From RGIG2945 sp045540355 (lineage in GTDB: Bacteria > Bacillota > Clostridia > Oscillospirales > Acutalibacteraceae), in assembly GCA_045540355.1 (NCBI GenBank), contig JAZQHB010000027.1:1-56686 (forward strand): a stretch of 56,686 nucleotides of DNA, given 5' to 3'. A program made the position numbers and the translations under genes. The notes under the pieces are model-generated. The model was not told the origin of the DNA. It was given only the letters and a program-made list of their open reading frames with translations, and searched no databases. Each line of letters starts with the position of its first letter. Positions within the stretch are counted from its first letter, which is position 1. This document shows, in pieces, positions 9,322 to 17,014 of the stretch.

Positions 9322-10152
9322 ATGAAATTTAAAGAATACCCGAATTCCACCTCATTATCGGATACCGATGCGTTTATCATTGATGGTGCAGATGGAACAA
9401 AACATATTTTAACCCCTGATGCGGCGGCGGCTCTTGTCGGAAGTATTTCTCCACAGGCTCATTCCAGAATATTCAGAGGTAAAAATCTTGGTTCGACGGT
9501 TACGGACGAACAGAAAGCAGCTATCAGAGATGGCTCATTCAAGGATTTATTCCTTGGCGACTATTGGGTTATCAATAATGTCACTTGGCGTATTGTCGAT
9601 ATGGATTATTGGTACAACACCTATACGGCAGATTACGAATATTTTAAATCGCATCATCTGGTTATTATGCCTGACACTTGTTTAGGATATGCTACGATGA
9701 AAGATGATGGAACTACTACTGGCGGATATGTTGGCTCAGATATGTATAAGACAGGTCTTTCATCAGCAAAAACAACCATTACCAATGCTTTTGGCGATTT
9801 GGTATTAACACACGGTGAATATCTTGTAAACGCGGTTAGCAATGGTAAACCATCAGGTGCGGCACTTAAAGCATCAACGGTAGAAATACCAAGTGAAATT
9901 ATGATGTATGGTACAAACATATATTCTCCGGGTAATGATGGTACTACTGTGCCTGCATTGTATACATACTGTAAGACACAGTTAGCATTGTTTGATGTGG
10001 CTCCGAGATACATCGTTGTAGAAGACGACTATTACTGGCTCAGAGATGTTGTTTCGTCTGATGGTTTCGCTTATGTGGGCCGCTATGGCGATGCGTGTTG
10101 GTTCAGCGCGACCCACGGCTATGGTATTCGTCCGTACTTCTGTATCGGTTAA
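9322..10152 (+). CDS. DGR target 1: variable tail-tip protein
   Basis: 276 residues. The short N-terminal attachment segment (DTDAFIIDGADGTKHIL) is followed by a domain typical of DGR targets: LGDYWVINNVTWRIVDMDYW near the front and WLRDVVSSDGFAYVG...GIRPYFCIG at the C-terminus, the C-type-lectin-like arrangement with the variable residues on the exposed face. The last 86 bases of the variable part (10050-10135) match the template at 11175-11260, with 16 of 24 template adenines substituted. Strong AGGAGG ribosome site. Likely the receptor-binding protein. A small XkdX-type gene, an Avd-like gene and the RT follow. Confidence 0.9.
   Translation: MKFKEYPNSTSLSDTDAFIIDGADGTKHILTPDAAAALVGSISPQAHSRIFRGKNLGSTVTDEQKAAIRDGSFKDLFLGDYWVINNVTWRIVDMDYWYNTYTADYEYFKSHHLVIMPDTCLGYATMKDDGTTTGGYVGSDMYKTGLSSAKTTITNAFGDLVLTHGEYLVNAVSNGKPSGAALKASTVEIPSEIMMYGTNIYSPGNDGTTVPALYTYCKTQLALFDVAPRYIVVEDDYYWLRDVVSSDGFAYVGRYGDACWFSATHGYGIRPYFCIG
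10050..10135 (+). repeat. DGR variable region 1 (VR1)
   Basis: Ungapped match to the template at 11175-11260. Sixteen differences fall at template A; one G-to-A falls in the GTTCGTCCG end block (template 11251) and one mismatch is at the last base. Substituted codons are all AAC/AAT/GAC/AGT in the template. The invariant W, G and A codons are kept. The ATTCGTCCG end is the candidate IMH-like boundary. Confidence 0.93.
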
Positions 10153-10163
10153 AGTCGTAATCT

Positions 10164-10180
10164 CTGGGGCTTGTCCCCAG
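10164..10180 (+). promoter_or_regulatory. Hairpin after VR1
   Basis: CTGGGG-CTTGT-CCCCAG, a 6-bp stem with a 5-base loop, 12 bases after the stop codon. There is no U-tract, so it is not a good terminator. DGR variable regions are known to be followed by a hairpin/cruciform needed for retrohoming; the second VR has the same kind of hairpin. Confidence 0.7.
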
Positions 10181-10212
10181 TAACTATATTTTAGTAAAGG
10201 AGAATTTTTCTG

Positions 10213-10521
10213 ATGAATAAAAAGATTTATAAGATAACTCTTGCTGACGGCACTGTTATCGATAACCTTAGACTCAACGGTAACAATTATATTTCCGATA
10301 AGGAATTAACCGCTGATATGTTCCTTGGTAACTTGGCTAAGGTCATTGTAAATGATGGTGAAAGAGATACCGTATATGAAAATATGGAACTCGTCCAGAT
10401 TGTAAAGTATGACGAAGAATACTGGTTCGTACTTAGAACAATGACAAAAAAAGAACTTCAGGATTTGAAGAACCGTGCTGATATCGACTATCTCGCAATG
10501 ATGTCGGATATCGAGCTTTAA
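10213..10521 (+). CDS. Small conserved tail-cluster protein
   Basis: 102 residues, soluble. It begins KIYKITLADGTVIDNLRLNGNNYIS, a beta-rich start seen in short proteins that follow tail fibre genes in Gram-positive siphophages. Ribosome site AAAGGAG. It lies between the variable protein and the XkdX-like gene. No enzymatic motif. A chaperone or accessory structural role for the fibre is possible (inference). Confidence 0.55.
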   Translation: MNKKIYKITLADGTVIDNLRLNGNNYISDKELTADMFLGNLAKVIVNDGERDTVYENMELVQIVKYDEEYWFVLRTMTKKELQDLKNRADIDYLAMMSDIEL

Positions 10522-10536
10522 GAGAGGAGGAGCACC

Positions 10537-10677
10537 ATGGCATATAGCAAGAAATTTGACACAGTTAAGAAATACTACGACCTTAAGGTATGGGATGAAA
10601 CTCGTGTCAGGAACGCTGTAGTAAAAAATTGGATTACTGCTGAAGAATTTGAAGAAATCGTTGGGAAGGAATATTAA
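10537..10677 (+). CDS. XkdX family protein
   Basis: 46 residues. The sequence KKFDTVKKYYDLKVWDETRVRNAVVKNWITAEEFEEIVG has the XkdX pattern (YY..k.W....v...V...wIT..E...I.G), a tiny protein found after tail fibre genes in PBSX-like and many Firmicutes phages. Strong AGAGGAGGAG ribosome site. The stop overlaps the next start (TAATG). Its role is unknown in the family. Confidence 0.8.
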   Translation: MAYSKKFDTVKKYYDLKVWDETRVRNAVVKNWITAEEFEEIVGKEY

Positions 10678-11171
10678 TGAGCGTACTGGTAAGTGATCGT
10701 AAAGAATCGAAATTTGAGGCTATTACCTTTTCGGTAGACCTGCATAATATGTTGGTTGAATTAATGCAAAGAAGTTTCGGAGTTAAAGATTTGGACTCGT
10801 TTGTACGCTTGCAATATGCATACGGAAAAGACGATAAAGAAGATTTTTCAAAGTATCGATATTTAATGCACAATTCTAAACAACGAATTGACAGGATAGC
10901 CTCACTCTTAACCAGTAATGTTAGAGCGGCTAATTCAATATATCCAACTTCTATACGCGAATACGAGCGGAGGCGTGAATATCAAAATGATGCCATCGCA
11001 AACTGTGAACAACTCATCAAGGAGTTACAACATGTTGTAGAAGTGTTTAGAGTGGATATTAATCTTTACGGACGGTATGTTCAAGCCATAGACCGAGAAA
11101 TCGGATTGATAAAGAAGTGGCGTCAACGCGATAATAAAATCAAATCATATTTACCACAGGGTGACATCTAA
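10677..11171 (+). CDS. DGR accessory protein, Avd-like (putative)
   Basis: 164 residues, helical and rich in Lys/Arg/Tyr, placed between the VR1 gene and the template/RT, exactly where Avd lies in known DGRs. Avd forms a basic pentamer of four-helix chains that binds RT and template RNA. The protein is a little longer than usual Avd proteins (about 120-130 residues), and I cannot assign Avd by sequence motif, so the call rests on position, size and composition. It is coupled to XkdX by a TAATG overlap and ends four bases before the template. Confidence 0.6.
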   Translation: MSVLVSDRKESKFEAITFSVDLHNMLVELMQRSFGVKDLDSFVRLQYAYGKDDKEDFSKYRYLMHNSKQRIDRIASLLTSNVRAANSIYPTSIREYERRREYQNDAIANCEQLIKELQHVVEVFRVDINLYGRYVQAIDREIGLIKKWRQRDNKIKSYLPQGDI

Positions 11172-11174
11172 TTA

Positions 11175-11260
11175 TGTTTCGTCTGATAGTTTCGCTTATG
11201 TGAACAACAATGGCAATGCGAATTGGAACAACGCGAACAACGACAATGGTGTTCGTCCGG
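11175..11260 (+). ncRNA. DGR template region (TR)
   Basis: 86 bases, densely packed with AAC/AAT codons in the frame matching the targets (reads ..FAYVNNNGNANWNNANNDNGVRP..). It contains 24 adenines. VR1 differs at 16 of them and VR2 at 19. Non-coding here: it sits between the Avd-like stop (11171) and the RT start. The RNA made across this region would be the cDNA template. No CTTG-loop hairpin follows it, unlike both VRs, as expected for a TR. Confidence 0.93.
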
Positions 11261-11281
11261 ATTCCTGATTTTAACCGATTA

Positions 11282-11303
11282 GGAAGGAGATGTCATCCTT
11301 TCC
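11282..11303 (+). promoter_or_regulatory. Hairpin between TR and RT
   Basis: GGAAGGA pairs with TCCTTTCC (one bulge) around a 7-base loop. The left arm contains the best-looking Shine-Dalgarno sequence upstream of the RT, so folding could hold RT translation down or mark the template RNA end. No experimental support. Confidence 0.35.
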
Positions 11304-11313
11304 ACAAGGATAA

Positions 11314-12564
11314 ATGACAAAGCTGTACGCAATTTACTACGGTAAGTATTGCTATAACGGTGAATATTTAATGACTTATGAGGAGATTGTATGCGACGCC
11401 AATAACTTGTACAAGGCTTACAGAGCATCTATTAAAAATAGCAAATGGAAAGAAACAACTCAAAAGTTTATGATGAATTTTCTTAGATACATATTTGAGA
11501 TACAAGAAGATTTGCATAACCGCACATTGAAAAATGGCAAGAATCAAGAGTTTTCCATTTCCGAAAGAGGTCGAATTAGACACATTACAAGTATCCCTAT
11601 CAGCGACCGTATAGTTCGCCATGTCTTATGTGACGAAGTGCTTCTTCCAGAGGTACAAAAGAAACTCATATATGATAATGGCGCATCTATCAAAGGACGC
11701 GGTATATCTCATCAAAGAGAACGCTTCGAGGTCCATCTTCGCAAATATTACAAGAAGTATGGAAACGAAGGTTATATTCTGTTTGGTGATTTTACAAAGT
11801 TTTATGACAACATTATACATGATATAGCCAAGAAAGAATTGCTCAAGTTATTTGATGACGACGAGTTCATTGATTGGTTGTTGACTGTTATATTCGATGG
11901 ATTTAAAGTTGATGTCTCCTATATGACGGACGAAGAATATGCAACCTGTTTAGACAAGCCCTTTAATAAACTTGATTATCAAGAGATACCCAAGAAACAA
12001 TTAACGGGCGAAAAATGGATGCACAAATCTGTTAATATAGGAGACCAACTATCACAAATTCTCGGAATTTATTATCCGTATCCCATTGACAATTATGTGA
12101 AATATGTAAGAAGTCAAAAATTTTACGGACGATATATGGATGACTGGTATATTATGAACCCAAGCAAAGAAGAATTGCAAGATTTGCTTAATCATATTCG
12201 CGAGATTGCGAAAGAACGCGGTATCCATATAAACGAAAAGAAAACTCGCATTGTGAAAATCTCCGGTACATACAAGTTTCTACAAGTACGATATACCCTT
12301 ACTAAAGAGGGTAAAATCATTAAGCGTATAAACCCCGACAGGGTTACTGCTATGCGTAGAAAACTTAAAAAGTTATCCGTTAAAGTTCAAAATGGCGAGC
12401 TTTCTTACGAATGTGTAGAAGGCATGTTTAAGAGTTGGATGGGAAGCTTTTACAAGCTATTATCCAAACAACAGCGGCACAATTTGATGCAGCTATATGA
12501 GGAACTGTTTAATAAATCAATTACGGTAGTCCAGAAAAAGCTGATTATAATTGATAAGCCATAA
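11314..12564 (+). CDS. DGR reverse transcriptase
   Basis: 416 residues. Visible RT motifs are: GDFTKFYD (motif A, D159), IGDQLSQ at 242-248, and YMDD at 274-277 (the catalytic Asp pair). The SQ in IGxxxSQ is the DGR-specific form of RT motif 4, which separates DGR enzymes from group II intron and retron RTs. With the Avd-like protein it would copy the TR RNA with adenine-directed errors and replace VR sequences. The start at 11314 has only AAGGAT nearby; an in-frame ATG at 11371 is an alternative. It is followed by the lysis genes with a 23-base gap. Confidence 0.95.
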   Translation: MTKLYAIYYGKYCYNGEYLMTYEEIVCDANNLYKAYRASIKNSKWKETTQKFMMNFLRYIFEIQEDLHNRTLKNGKNQEFSISERGRIRHITSIPISDRIVRHVLCDEVLLPEVQKKLIYDNGASIKGRGISHQRERFEVHLRKYYKKYGNEGYILFGDFTKFYDNIIHDIAKKELLKLFDDDEFIDWLLTVIFDGFKVDVSYMTDEEYATCLDKPFNKLDYQEIPKKQLTGEKWMHKSVNIGDQLSQILGIYYPYPIDNYVKYVRSQKFYGRYMDDWYIMNPSKEELQDLLNHIREIAKERGIHINEKKTRIVKISGTYKFLQVRYTLTKEGKIIKRINPDRVTAMRRKLKKLSVKVQNGELSYECVEGMFKSWMGSFYKLLSKQQRHNLMQLYEELFNKSITVVQKKLIIIDKP

Positions 12565-12587
12565 ATGTTATAAATAAGGAGGACATT

Positions 12588-12812
12588 ATGACGTCTGAAA
12601 TAATTGTAGCCCTTTTAGGACTTGTCGGAACATTAGCCGGCTCTTTCTTGGGTGTTATAGCTTCGTCAAAACTAACGCAGTATAGAATACAGCAGTTAGA
12701 AGAAAAAGTAAATAAACATAACAGCGTTGTTGAACGCACATATATCCTCGAAGGTCAGATGCAGGAAGTAATTCACGAAATCAAAGACCTCAAGGAGTAT
12801 CACAAACCTTAA
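12588..12812 (+). CDS. XhlA-like membrane-associated lysis protein
   Basis: 74 residues. An N-terminal membrane helix (IIVALLGLVGTLAGSFLGVI) is followed by a long amphipathic helix (QQLEEKVNKHNSVVERTYILEGQ), the layout of hemolysin XhlA-type proteins that act with holins in PBSX-like lysis cassettes, although XhlA usually has the order reversed. Ribosome site AAGGAGG. Its stop overlaps the next ORF's upstream ATG. Confidence 0.6.
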   Translation: MTSEIIVALLGLVGTLAGSFLGVIASSKLTQYRIQQLEEKVNKHNSVVERTYILEGQMQEVIHEIKDLKEYHKP

Positions 12813-12829
12813 TGGAAGGTGATTTAGCA

Positions 12830-13132
12830 ATGGCTAAAAAGAAGAAAAAGCATAACTTTGAATTCTCAAAAATAATTTTAGCTTTTGTCATCCTTTCTTA
12901 CTTCATTGGACTGGGGTTTGGTATGTACGTAATCATAGCTATGGTTAAAGTTGATTCGTTTGTATATATTGCGACTGCTTTATGTGGTTTGTTTACATAC
13001 ATTGCCACCCCGGTTTCAGTGGCATTAGGATTTTACAGTAGTAAGGCAAAGGCTGAAAATGTTGAAAAGATAAAAGGCACGATTATTCAAAATGGTGCTA
13101 AAATCCCGTTAGACAAAGGAGGTACCCAATGA
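12830..13132 (+). CDS. Two-pass membrane protein, possible holin
   Basis: 100 residues from the ATG at 12830, chosen because GGAAGGTGAT lies at proper distance; an in-frame ATG at 12812 overlaps the previous stop. A basic N-terminus (AKKKKKH) is followed by two hydrophobic helices (about 15-40 and 48-70) and a charged tail. This topology and the position before the endolysin fit a holin or co-holin. The last four bases overlap the endolysin start. Confidence 0.55.
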   Translation: MAKKKKKHNFEFSKIILAFVILSYFIGLGFGMYVIIAMVKVDSFVYIATALCGLFTYIATPVSVALGFYSSKAKAENVEKIKGTIIQNGAKIPLDKGGTQ

Positions 13133-14439
13133 ATAATAAGGAATTTACAAAAAAAGCACTTGATATAGCAGAAAATTATAACACTGCGTATGTATGGGGT
13201 GCGTTCGGATTAGTAGCAAACGCTTCTAATATGCAACGAATGATAAACCAATACTCCAAGAATAATAAATACCTTGCGAAAGCCAGACAGATTTATGGAA
13301 ATGGCTATTTCTTTGATTGTGTTGGCTTGATAAAAGGTATATTGTGGGGTTGGTGTGGTAATGCATCGGCTACATACGGTGGTGCTAAATACGCATCAAA
13401 TGGTGTTCCTGATGTATCGGCAGACCAGATGATAAACCTTTGTTCAGGTGTAAGCACCAATTTTGACAATATCGAAGTTGGTGAAGTTGTATGGCTTACA
13501 GGTCATATAGGTATCTACATCGGCAACGGTATTGTTGTAGAAGCCACTCCTGCTTGGAATGGTGGCGTGCAGAAGTCCGCTCTTGCTAATATCGGAAGTA
13601 TTTCCGGTTTGAATAGTAGAAGATGGACAAAGCACGGTAAGTTACCGTATATCTCATATGAAGCAACTCCCGTTATTAGTGCTACAGAAACAGATGTTAT
13701 TATGGTTGGCACTGTTAAGACACAGGGTTCAACTTTAAATCTTAGAAGCACATATTCTACTGCCGGTAATATTCTTGATGCTATTCCGAACGGTACGGTT
13801 CTACCAATATCGAAAAAGGTTTCAAACGGATGGTATAAAGTGACTTACAATGGAACCGTAGGCTATGTAAGCGGAGATTACCTTGTGATATCCAATTCGT
13901 CTTTCGTTGATACAAGCGGACACTATGCAGAGAAGCATATTAAAAAGCTTGTTGATTACGGAATTGTAAATGGGTATGGTGACGGAACATTCAAACCTGA
14001 TAATTCTGTAACCAGAGCCGAGTTCGCTATAATGATTGCTAATTCATTGGAAAAAGCTTGCGGACAGATGATAAATATGGTTTCTGCGTTTACAGATGTA
14101 GCAGGACATTGGGCTGAGCAAGCCATAAATAAGTTGATTACTTGTGGTATTGTAAACGGTTTTGTTGATAAGACATTTAAACCAGACCAACCCATCACAA
14201 GAGGACAAGCAGCTATTATGGCAGCAAATATGTTATACTACTGTGGTGTTAAAGGAATGGATTATGCGACTCCGTTCCCTGATACAGCGGGTCACTATGC
14301 CGACAGTCATATTCAGACATTACAGCATTACGGTGTTGTCAATGGATATGAAGATGGATTATTCAGACCCGATGAAGAAATTACAAGAGGTCAGGCTGCG
14401 ATGTATATTGCAAATTGCTTGACTGTTGTAGGAAAGTAG
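13129..14439 (+). CDS. Endolysin: NlpC/P60-like peptidase, SH3 and three SLH domains
   Basis: 436 residues. Residues 1-175 form an NlpC/P60-type amidase/endopeptidase with the nucleophile in FFDCVGLIKG (Cys about 64) and His in GHIGIYIGNG (about 125). Residues about 190-250 are a bacterial SH3 domain (LNLRSTYSTAGNIL...GWYKVTYNG..GYV). Three S-layer homology domains follow (DTSGHYAEKHIKKLVDYGIVNG, DVAGHWAEQAINKL, DTAGHYADSHIQTLQHYGVVNG), each with the GxFxPD and (T/I)TRxx A signature. SLH domains bind pyruvylated secondary cell-wall polymers, so the enzyme probably docks on a host carrying an SLH-type wall. AAAGGAGG ribosome site. Confidence 0.9.
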   Translation: MNNKEFTKKALDIAENYNTAYVWGAFGLVANASNMQRMINQYSKNNKYLAKARQIYGNGYFFDCVGLIKGILWGWCGNASATYGGAKYASNGVPDVSADQMINLCSGVSTNFDNIEVGEVVWLTGHIGIYIGNGIVVEATPAWNGGVQKSALANIGSISGLNSRRWTKHGKLPYISYEATPVISATETDVIMVGTVKTQGSTLNLRSTYSTAGNILDAIPNGTVLPISKKVSNGWYKVTYNGTVGYVSGDYLVISNSSFVDTSGHYAEKHIKKLVDYGIVNGYGDGTFKPDNSVTRAEFAIMIANSLEKACGQMINMVSAFTDVAGHWAEQAINKLITCGIVNGFVDKTFKPDQPITRGQAAIMAANMLYYCGVKGMDYATPFPDTAGHYADSHIQTLQHYGVVNGYEDGLFRPDEEITRGQAAMYIANCLTVVGK

Positions 14440-14447
14440 GTTATAAT

Positions 14448-14786
14448 ATGGATATGGTAATTAGCGTACTTGAAATACTCATCGTAATTATCTGTGCGGT
14501 TACATACGGTCTTATGTTATATTTTAAAGTTAAGGGTAATATAACAGAAGGTGTAAGTGAACTAATCGCTCTTGCTGAGAAGACGGGTCTTCCCGGTAAC
14601 GAAAAGATGGCACAGGTTGTCGATGCGATGTACGAAAAAGTTCCTGCGTGGTTAAAGAAAATACTTAATAAATACGAGCTTGAAAAGATTGCTCAATGGG
14701 TGTTTGATTGGATGCGTAGGTATGCCGATGCTTACAAAGAAGAGGCATCGGAACAAGAAGAAATAAACGCAGATAACGGCGAATAA
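14448..14786 (+). CDS. Holin, LL-H family-like
   Basis: 112 residues from ATG 14448. One N-terminal membrane helix (VISVLEILIVIICAVTYGLML) is followed by the family-typical segment SELIALAEKTGLPGNEKMAQVVDAMYEKVPAWLKK. LL-H type holins lie next to endolysins and permeabilise the membrane for lysin release. An in-frame ATG at 14415 lies inside the endolysin gene and lacks a better ribosome site; neither site is strong. Confidence 0.75.
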   Translation: MDMVISVLEILIVIICAVTYGLMLYFKVKGNITEGVSELIALAEKTGLPGNEKMAQVVDAMYEKVPAWLKKILNKYELEKIAQWVFDWMRRYADAYKEEASEQEEINADNGE

Positions 14787-15021
14787 AAGTGTAGAAATGT
14801 AATTTATTCATTGATTATTCCTACACTTCGGTTAAAAAACGCCGTAGTTACGCGGTTTTATGTTTCTATAATAGAAACTTACTGGAATTTTAATACCTCT
14901 AAAACCCAGTAAATACGCAATTTTAAGAGTTGTTAGGAGTGGTAAAAAGCAGAGAAATGTGGGTTACTCTTACATTATGTCTGTACCACTCCTACACTCA
15001 TATTCCTACACAATTTACAAT
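14787..15021. other. Intergenic repeats between holin and integrase: candidate attP
   Basis: 235 bp without a gene, between convergent holin and integrase. It holds several inverted repeats: AAGTGTAGAAA (14787) with TTCCTACACTT (14818-14828); GTTTCTAT-A-ATAGAAAC (14862-14878); TTACTGG/CCAGTAA (about 14879-14912); and TAGGAGTGGTA (about 14935) with TACCACTCCTA (about 14985). The half-site AGTGTAGGA appears four times here in one strand or the other, the same element as in the integrase promoter palindrome. Phage attachment sites usually lie beside the integrase, and such repeats fit arm-type integrase sites, but no core can be fixed without the host junction. Confidence 0.5.
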
Positions 15022-16260
15022 CTATTTTATTTTTTCAATTTCTTCTTTTAACCAATCGAATTCTCTTTTGGTATACACTTTTTCAGTCATATCAGAAATC
15101 TTGTGACCGACCATATATTTGATGGCGTATTCGTCAACTCCATATTTCTTAGCAGAAGTTACAAAGTGTGTTCGTCCGTCATGAGGTCTATGTTGCGGAT
15201 TTAAATTTAACTCATCACGAACTCTACCAAATCCTTTCTGGTAACGGTTATATGTAAACGCATTACCTCTTCTTATATCTGGGTCGGTACAATTAAATAG
15301 ATATATACTACCGAGACTTTCTGCTTCTTTATATTTCTTGAGTATGATGTCTCTTATCTTAGAATGAATCGGTACTACTCTGTCTGTACCAGCTTCTGTT
15401 TTCATACCACCTTTAAAAGTCCAATTCTCAATATCAACATTCTTTAGTTCTATTAGACCAAGTTCTTGTGGTCGCCATCCCGAATAACATTGTACAAGTA
15501 TTGCGTCAATGTATCGTTTTTCGTCAAGATGTTTCCATAGTAAATCCATTTCTTCGTCCGTAAACGGTATATGCCCATTCTTTACAGTTACTATCTCTTT
15601 TATAACTTCATCTGAAAGATTAAAGCTTCTCGAATAATTCCTGTCAACTATCTCATATTCCAAAGCATAGTCGAGCATCAAGTTGAACAGGGATTTTATT
15701 TTATTCTTCATAGAAGCACTTGGTCGCTGTTCTTTACCACGAACCGTGGCTACTCCATCTTCCATACAACCTTTTACATGGCGTGCTCGTATGTCCATAA
15801 CTCTCATATCGTATACGGACGAACAATACGCCCACGCAGAGTCAACAGCTCTTGCACTTGCATCAGATTTAAGTGATTTATAATAATCAGCAGTCCATTT
15901 TTCATAGAGTTCCTTAACTGTTATGGACGGCTCCAAGTCGTATGGATTCTTGTTATATTCAACTAATGCAGTATATGCATCGTTATATGTCGGAAAATAT
16001 GATTCTGGTTTAAGCGGTTTACATACTGGTCTGCCCTCTGGGGTTTTACCGACTGTAACCATAGCACGAAATGGATTTCTCAAATTTCGATTCTTTATCT
16101 CGCTTATTTGACCAAAGCCATTAGGAAGTCGCCTTCGTTTGTTATTCTTATTACGAGGCTTTCTCGTCTTTACACTTGGTTGTATCGGATAACCACAATG
16201 AGGACAGGATAATGCTTTATCGCTTACTTGTAATTCACATTCTGGACACTGGATAAGCAT
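15022..16260 (-). CDS. int: Tyrosine integrase with N-terminal zinc ribbon
   Basis: 412 residues on the minus strand, starting at 16260, where AAGGAGGG precedes the ATG; the ATG at 16290 lies upstream of that site. Residues 2-30 hold a zinc ribbon (CPECELQ...CPHCGYP). A SAM-like core-binding domain and the catalytic domain follow: Arg in GWRPQE, H360-x-x-R363 (HDGR), H386 (GHK) and nucleophile Tyr396 (VYTKR). It would recombine attP and attB for integration and, with an excisionase, excision. Consensus sigma-A promoter and a palindromic operator lie upstream. Confidence 0.93.
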   Translation of the reverse strand: MLIQCPECELQVSDKALSCPHCGYPIQPSVKTRKPRNKNNKRRRLPNGFGQISEIKNRNLRNPFRAMVTVGKTPEGRPVCKPLKPESYFPTYNDAYTALVEYNKNPYDLEPSITVKELYEKWTADYYKSLKSDASARAVDSAWAYCSSVYDMRVMDIRARHVKGCMEDGVATVRGKEQRPSASMKNKIKSLFNLMLDYALEYEIVDRNYSRSFNLSDEVIKEIVTVKNGHIPFTDEEMDLLWKHLDEKRYIDAILVQCYSGWRPQELGLIELKNVDIENWTFKGGMKTEAGTDRVVPIHSKIRDIILKKYKEAESLGSIYLFNCTDPDIRRGNAFTYNRYQKGFGRVRDELNLNPQHRPHDGRTHFVTSAKKYGVDEYAIKYMVGHKISDMTEKVYTKREFDWLKEEIEKIK

Positions 16261-16295
16261 TCGTATTCCCTCCTTGTATTGATTTATCATTAATA

Positions 16296-16324
16296 ATTAT
16301 ATATAATAGTGTAGGAATTGTCAA
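16296..16324 (-). promoter_or_regulatory. Sigma-A promoter of the integrase
   Basis: On the minus strand, TTGACA (complement of 16319-16324), 17-base spacer, TATAAT (complement of 16296-16301), about 30 bases before the ribosome site. A perfect consensus, so expression must be limited by something; the palindrome over the -35 is the obvious candidate. Confidence 0.85.
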
Positions 16325-16334
16325 CTCCTACACT
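16308..16334. promoter_or_regulatory. 27-bp palindromic operator over the int promoter
   Basis: AGTGTAGGA and TCCTACACT arms around a 9-base centre that contains the -35 hexamer of the integrase promoter. It also lies 38 bases before the divergent DUF6431 gene, so one bound protein could control both directions. Half-sites recur beyond the integrase 3' end (14787-15010). Confidence 0.65.
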
Positions 16335-16371
16335 TAATTTTTTTTATAATTTTTTAAAAGAAGGGTTATAT

Positions 16372-16701
16372 ATGGTTAATGATAACGAGTCAATCTGTCC
16401 CTGTTGCGGAGGAGATTTGAAATATTATGATAGTGTTAAAAGAATTGTTCGGACGAAATGGGGTGTTTCTAAAAAAGTAAAAATCCGACGATTACGATGT
16501 ACGAAATGCGGTGCTTTACATAGAGAACTTCCTGACTATATTCTCCCCTACAAACAGTACGAGGCGGACATTATATTTGGTGTTTTAGAGGGTTTTATAA
16601 CTCCCGAAACATTAGGTTTTGAAGATTATCCTTGTGAGATGACTATGCTCCGTTGGAAAAATAAAATGTCTGAAGAATATCTTGCTTTGCTTTCCACCTA
16701 A
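16372..16701 (+). CDS. DUF6431-like zinc-ribbon protein
   Basis: 109 residues from ATG 16372 (ribosome site GAAGGG). N-terminal CPCCGG and a later CTKCGALHRELPD form a zinc ribbon; IRRLRC..C..LHRELPDYILPYKQY is the hallmark of DUF6431 proteins, often found beside phage and mobile-element recombinases. The C-terminal segment is helical with a possible HTH (PETLGFEDYPCEMTMLRWKNKM). It is divergent from the integrase across the palindromic operator, so it may be the regulator of that switch (inference). Confidence 0.65.
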   Translation: MVNDNESICPCCGGDLKYYDSVKRIVRTKWGVSKKVKIRRLRCTKCGALHRELPDYILPYKQYEADIIFGVLEGFITPETLGFEDYPCEMTMLRWKNKMSEEYLALLST

Positions 16702-16762
16702 GTTGTTTTTACAAAGTAGTAGTTCTTATCTTAGAATAGGGGTTGAAAGGAGGTAAACGCAG

Positions 16763-17014
16763 ATGGATGAAGTTACATTTGCAAGTGGTTCTGTACCGGT
16801 ATTGGTTGCAGCCAGAGTTTACGGAAAAGACGCCTCGTGGATTAGAGCAGGTATTGTCGCCGGATGGCTACCTATCGGAAAGGCTACAAGAAGCGGAAAG
16901 CTCATAACGAGCATTGAGGAGATGGACTCAAAGTATGGGAGGATAAATTTCTATATTTCTCCTAAACGACTTTGGGAAGAAACGGGTTTTGTGTGGAAAG
17001 GAGAAAGACGATGA
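16763..17014 (+). CDS. Small HTH DNA-binding protein, excisionase-like
   Basis: 83 residues. VPVLVAARVYGKDASWIRAGIVAGWLPIGKAT has the winged-helix layout of small phage excisionases and MerR-type DNA-binding proteins: a helix that selects the site (DASWIRAGIVAG) followed by a wing with Gly-Lys. Strong GAAAGGAGG ribosome site. It starts the + strand operon after the integrase region and overlaps the next gene by ATGA, a position where excisionases are often found. Confidence 0.6.
   Translation: MDEVTFASGSVPVLVAARVYGKDASWIRAGIVAGWLPIGKATRSGKLITSIEEMDSKYGRINFYISPKRLWEETGFVWKGERR

Noticed and set aside
10164..10180. Terminator after VR1
   Set aside because: No U-tract follows; the matched hairpin after VR2 supports a DGR role.
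11314..12564. Retron or group II intron RT
   Set aside because: SQ in motif 4, the adjacent adenine-rich template and two VRs mark a DGR; no maturase, HNH or msr/msd structure.
16261..16290. Upstream ATG of the integrase (16290)
   Set aside because: The AAGGAGGG lies downstream of it and points to ATG 16260.
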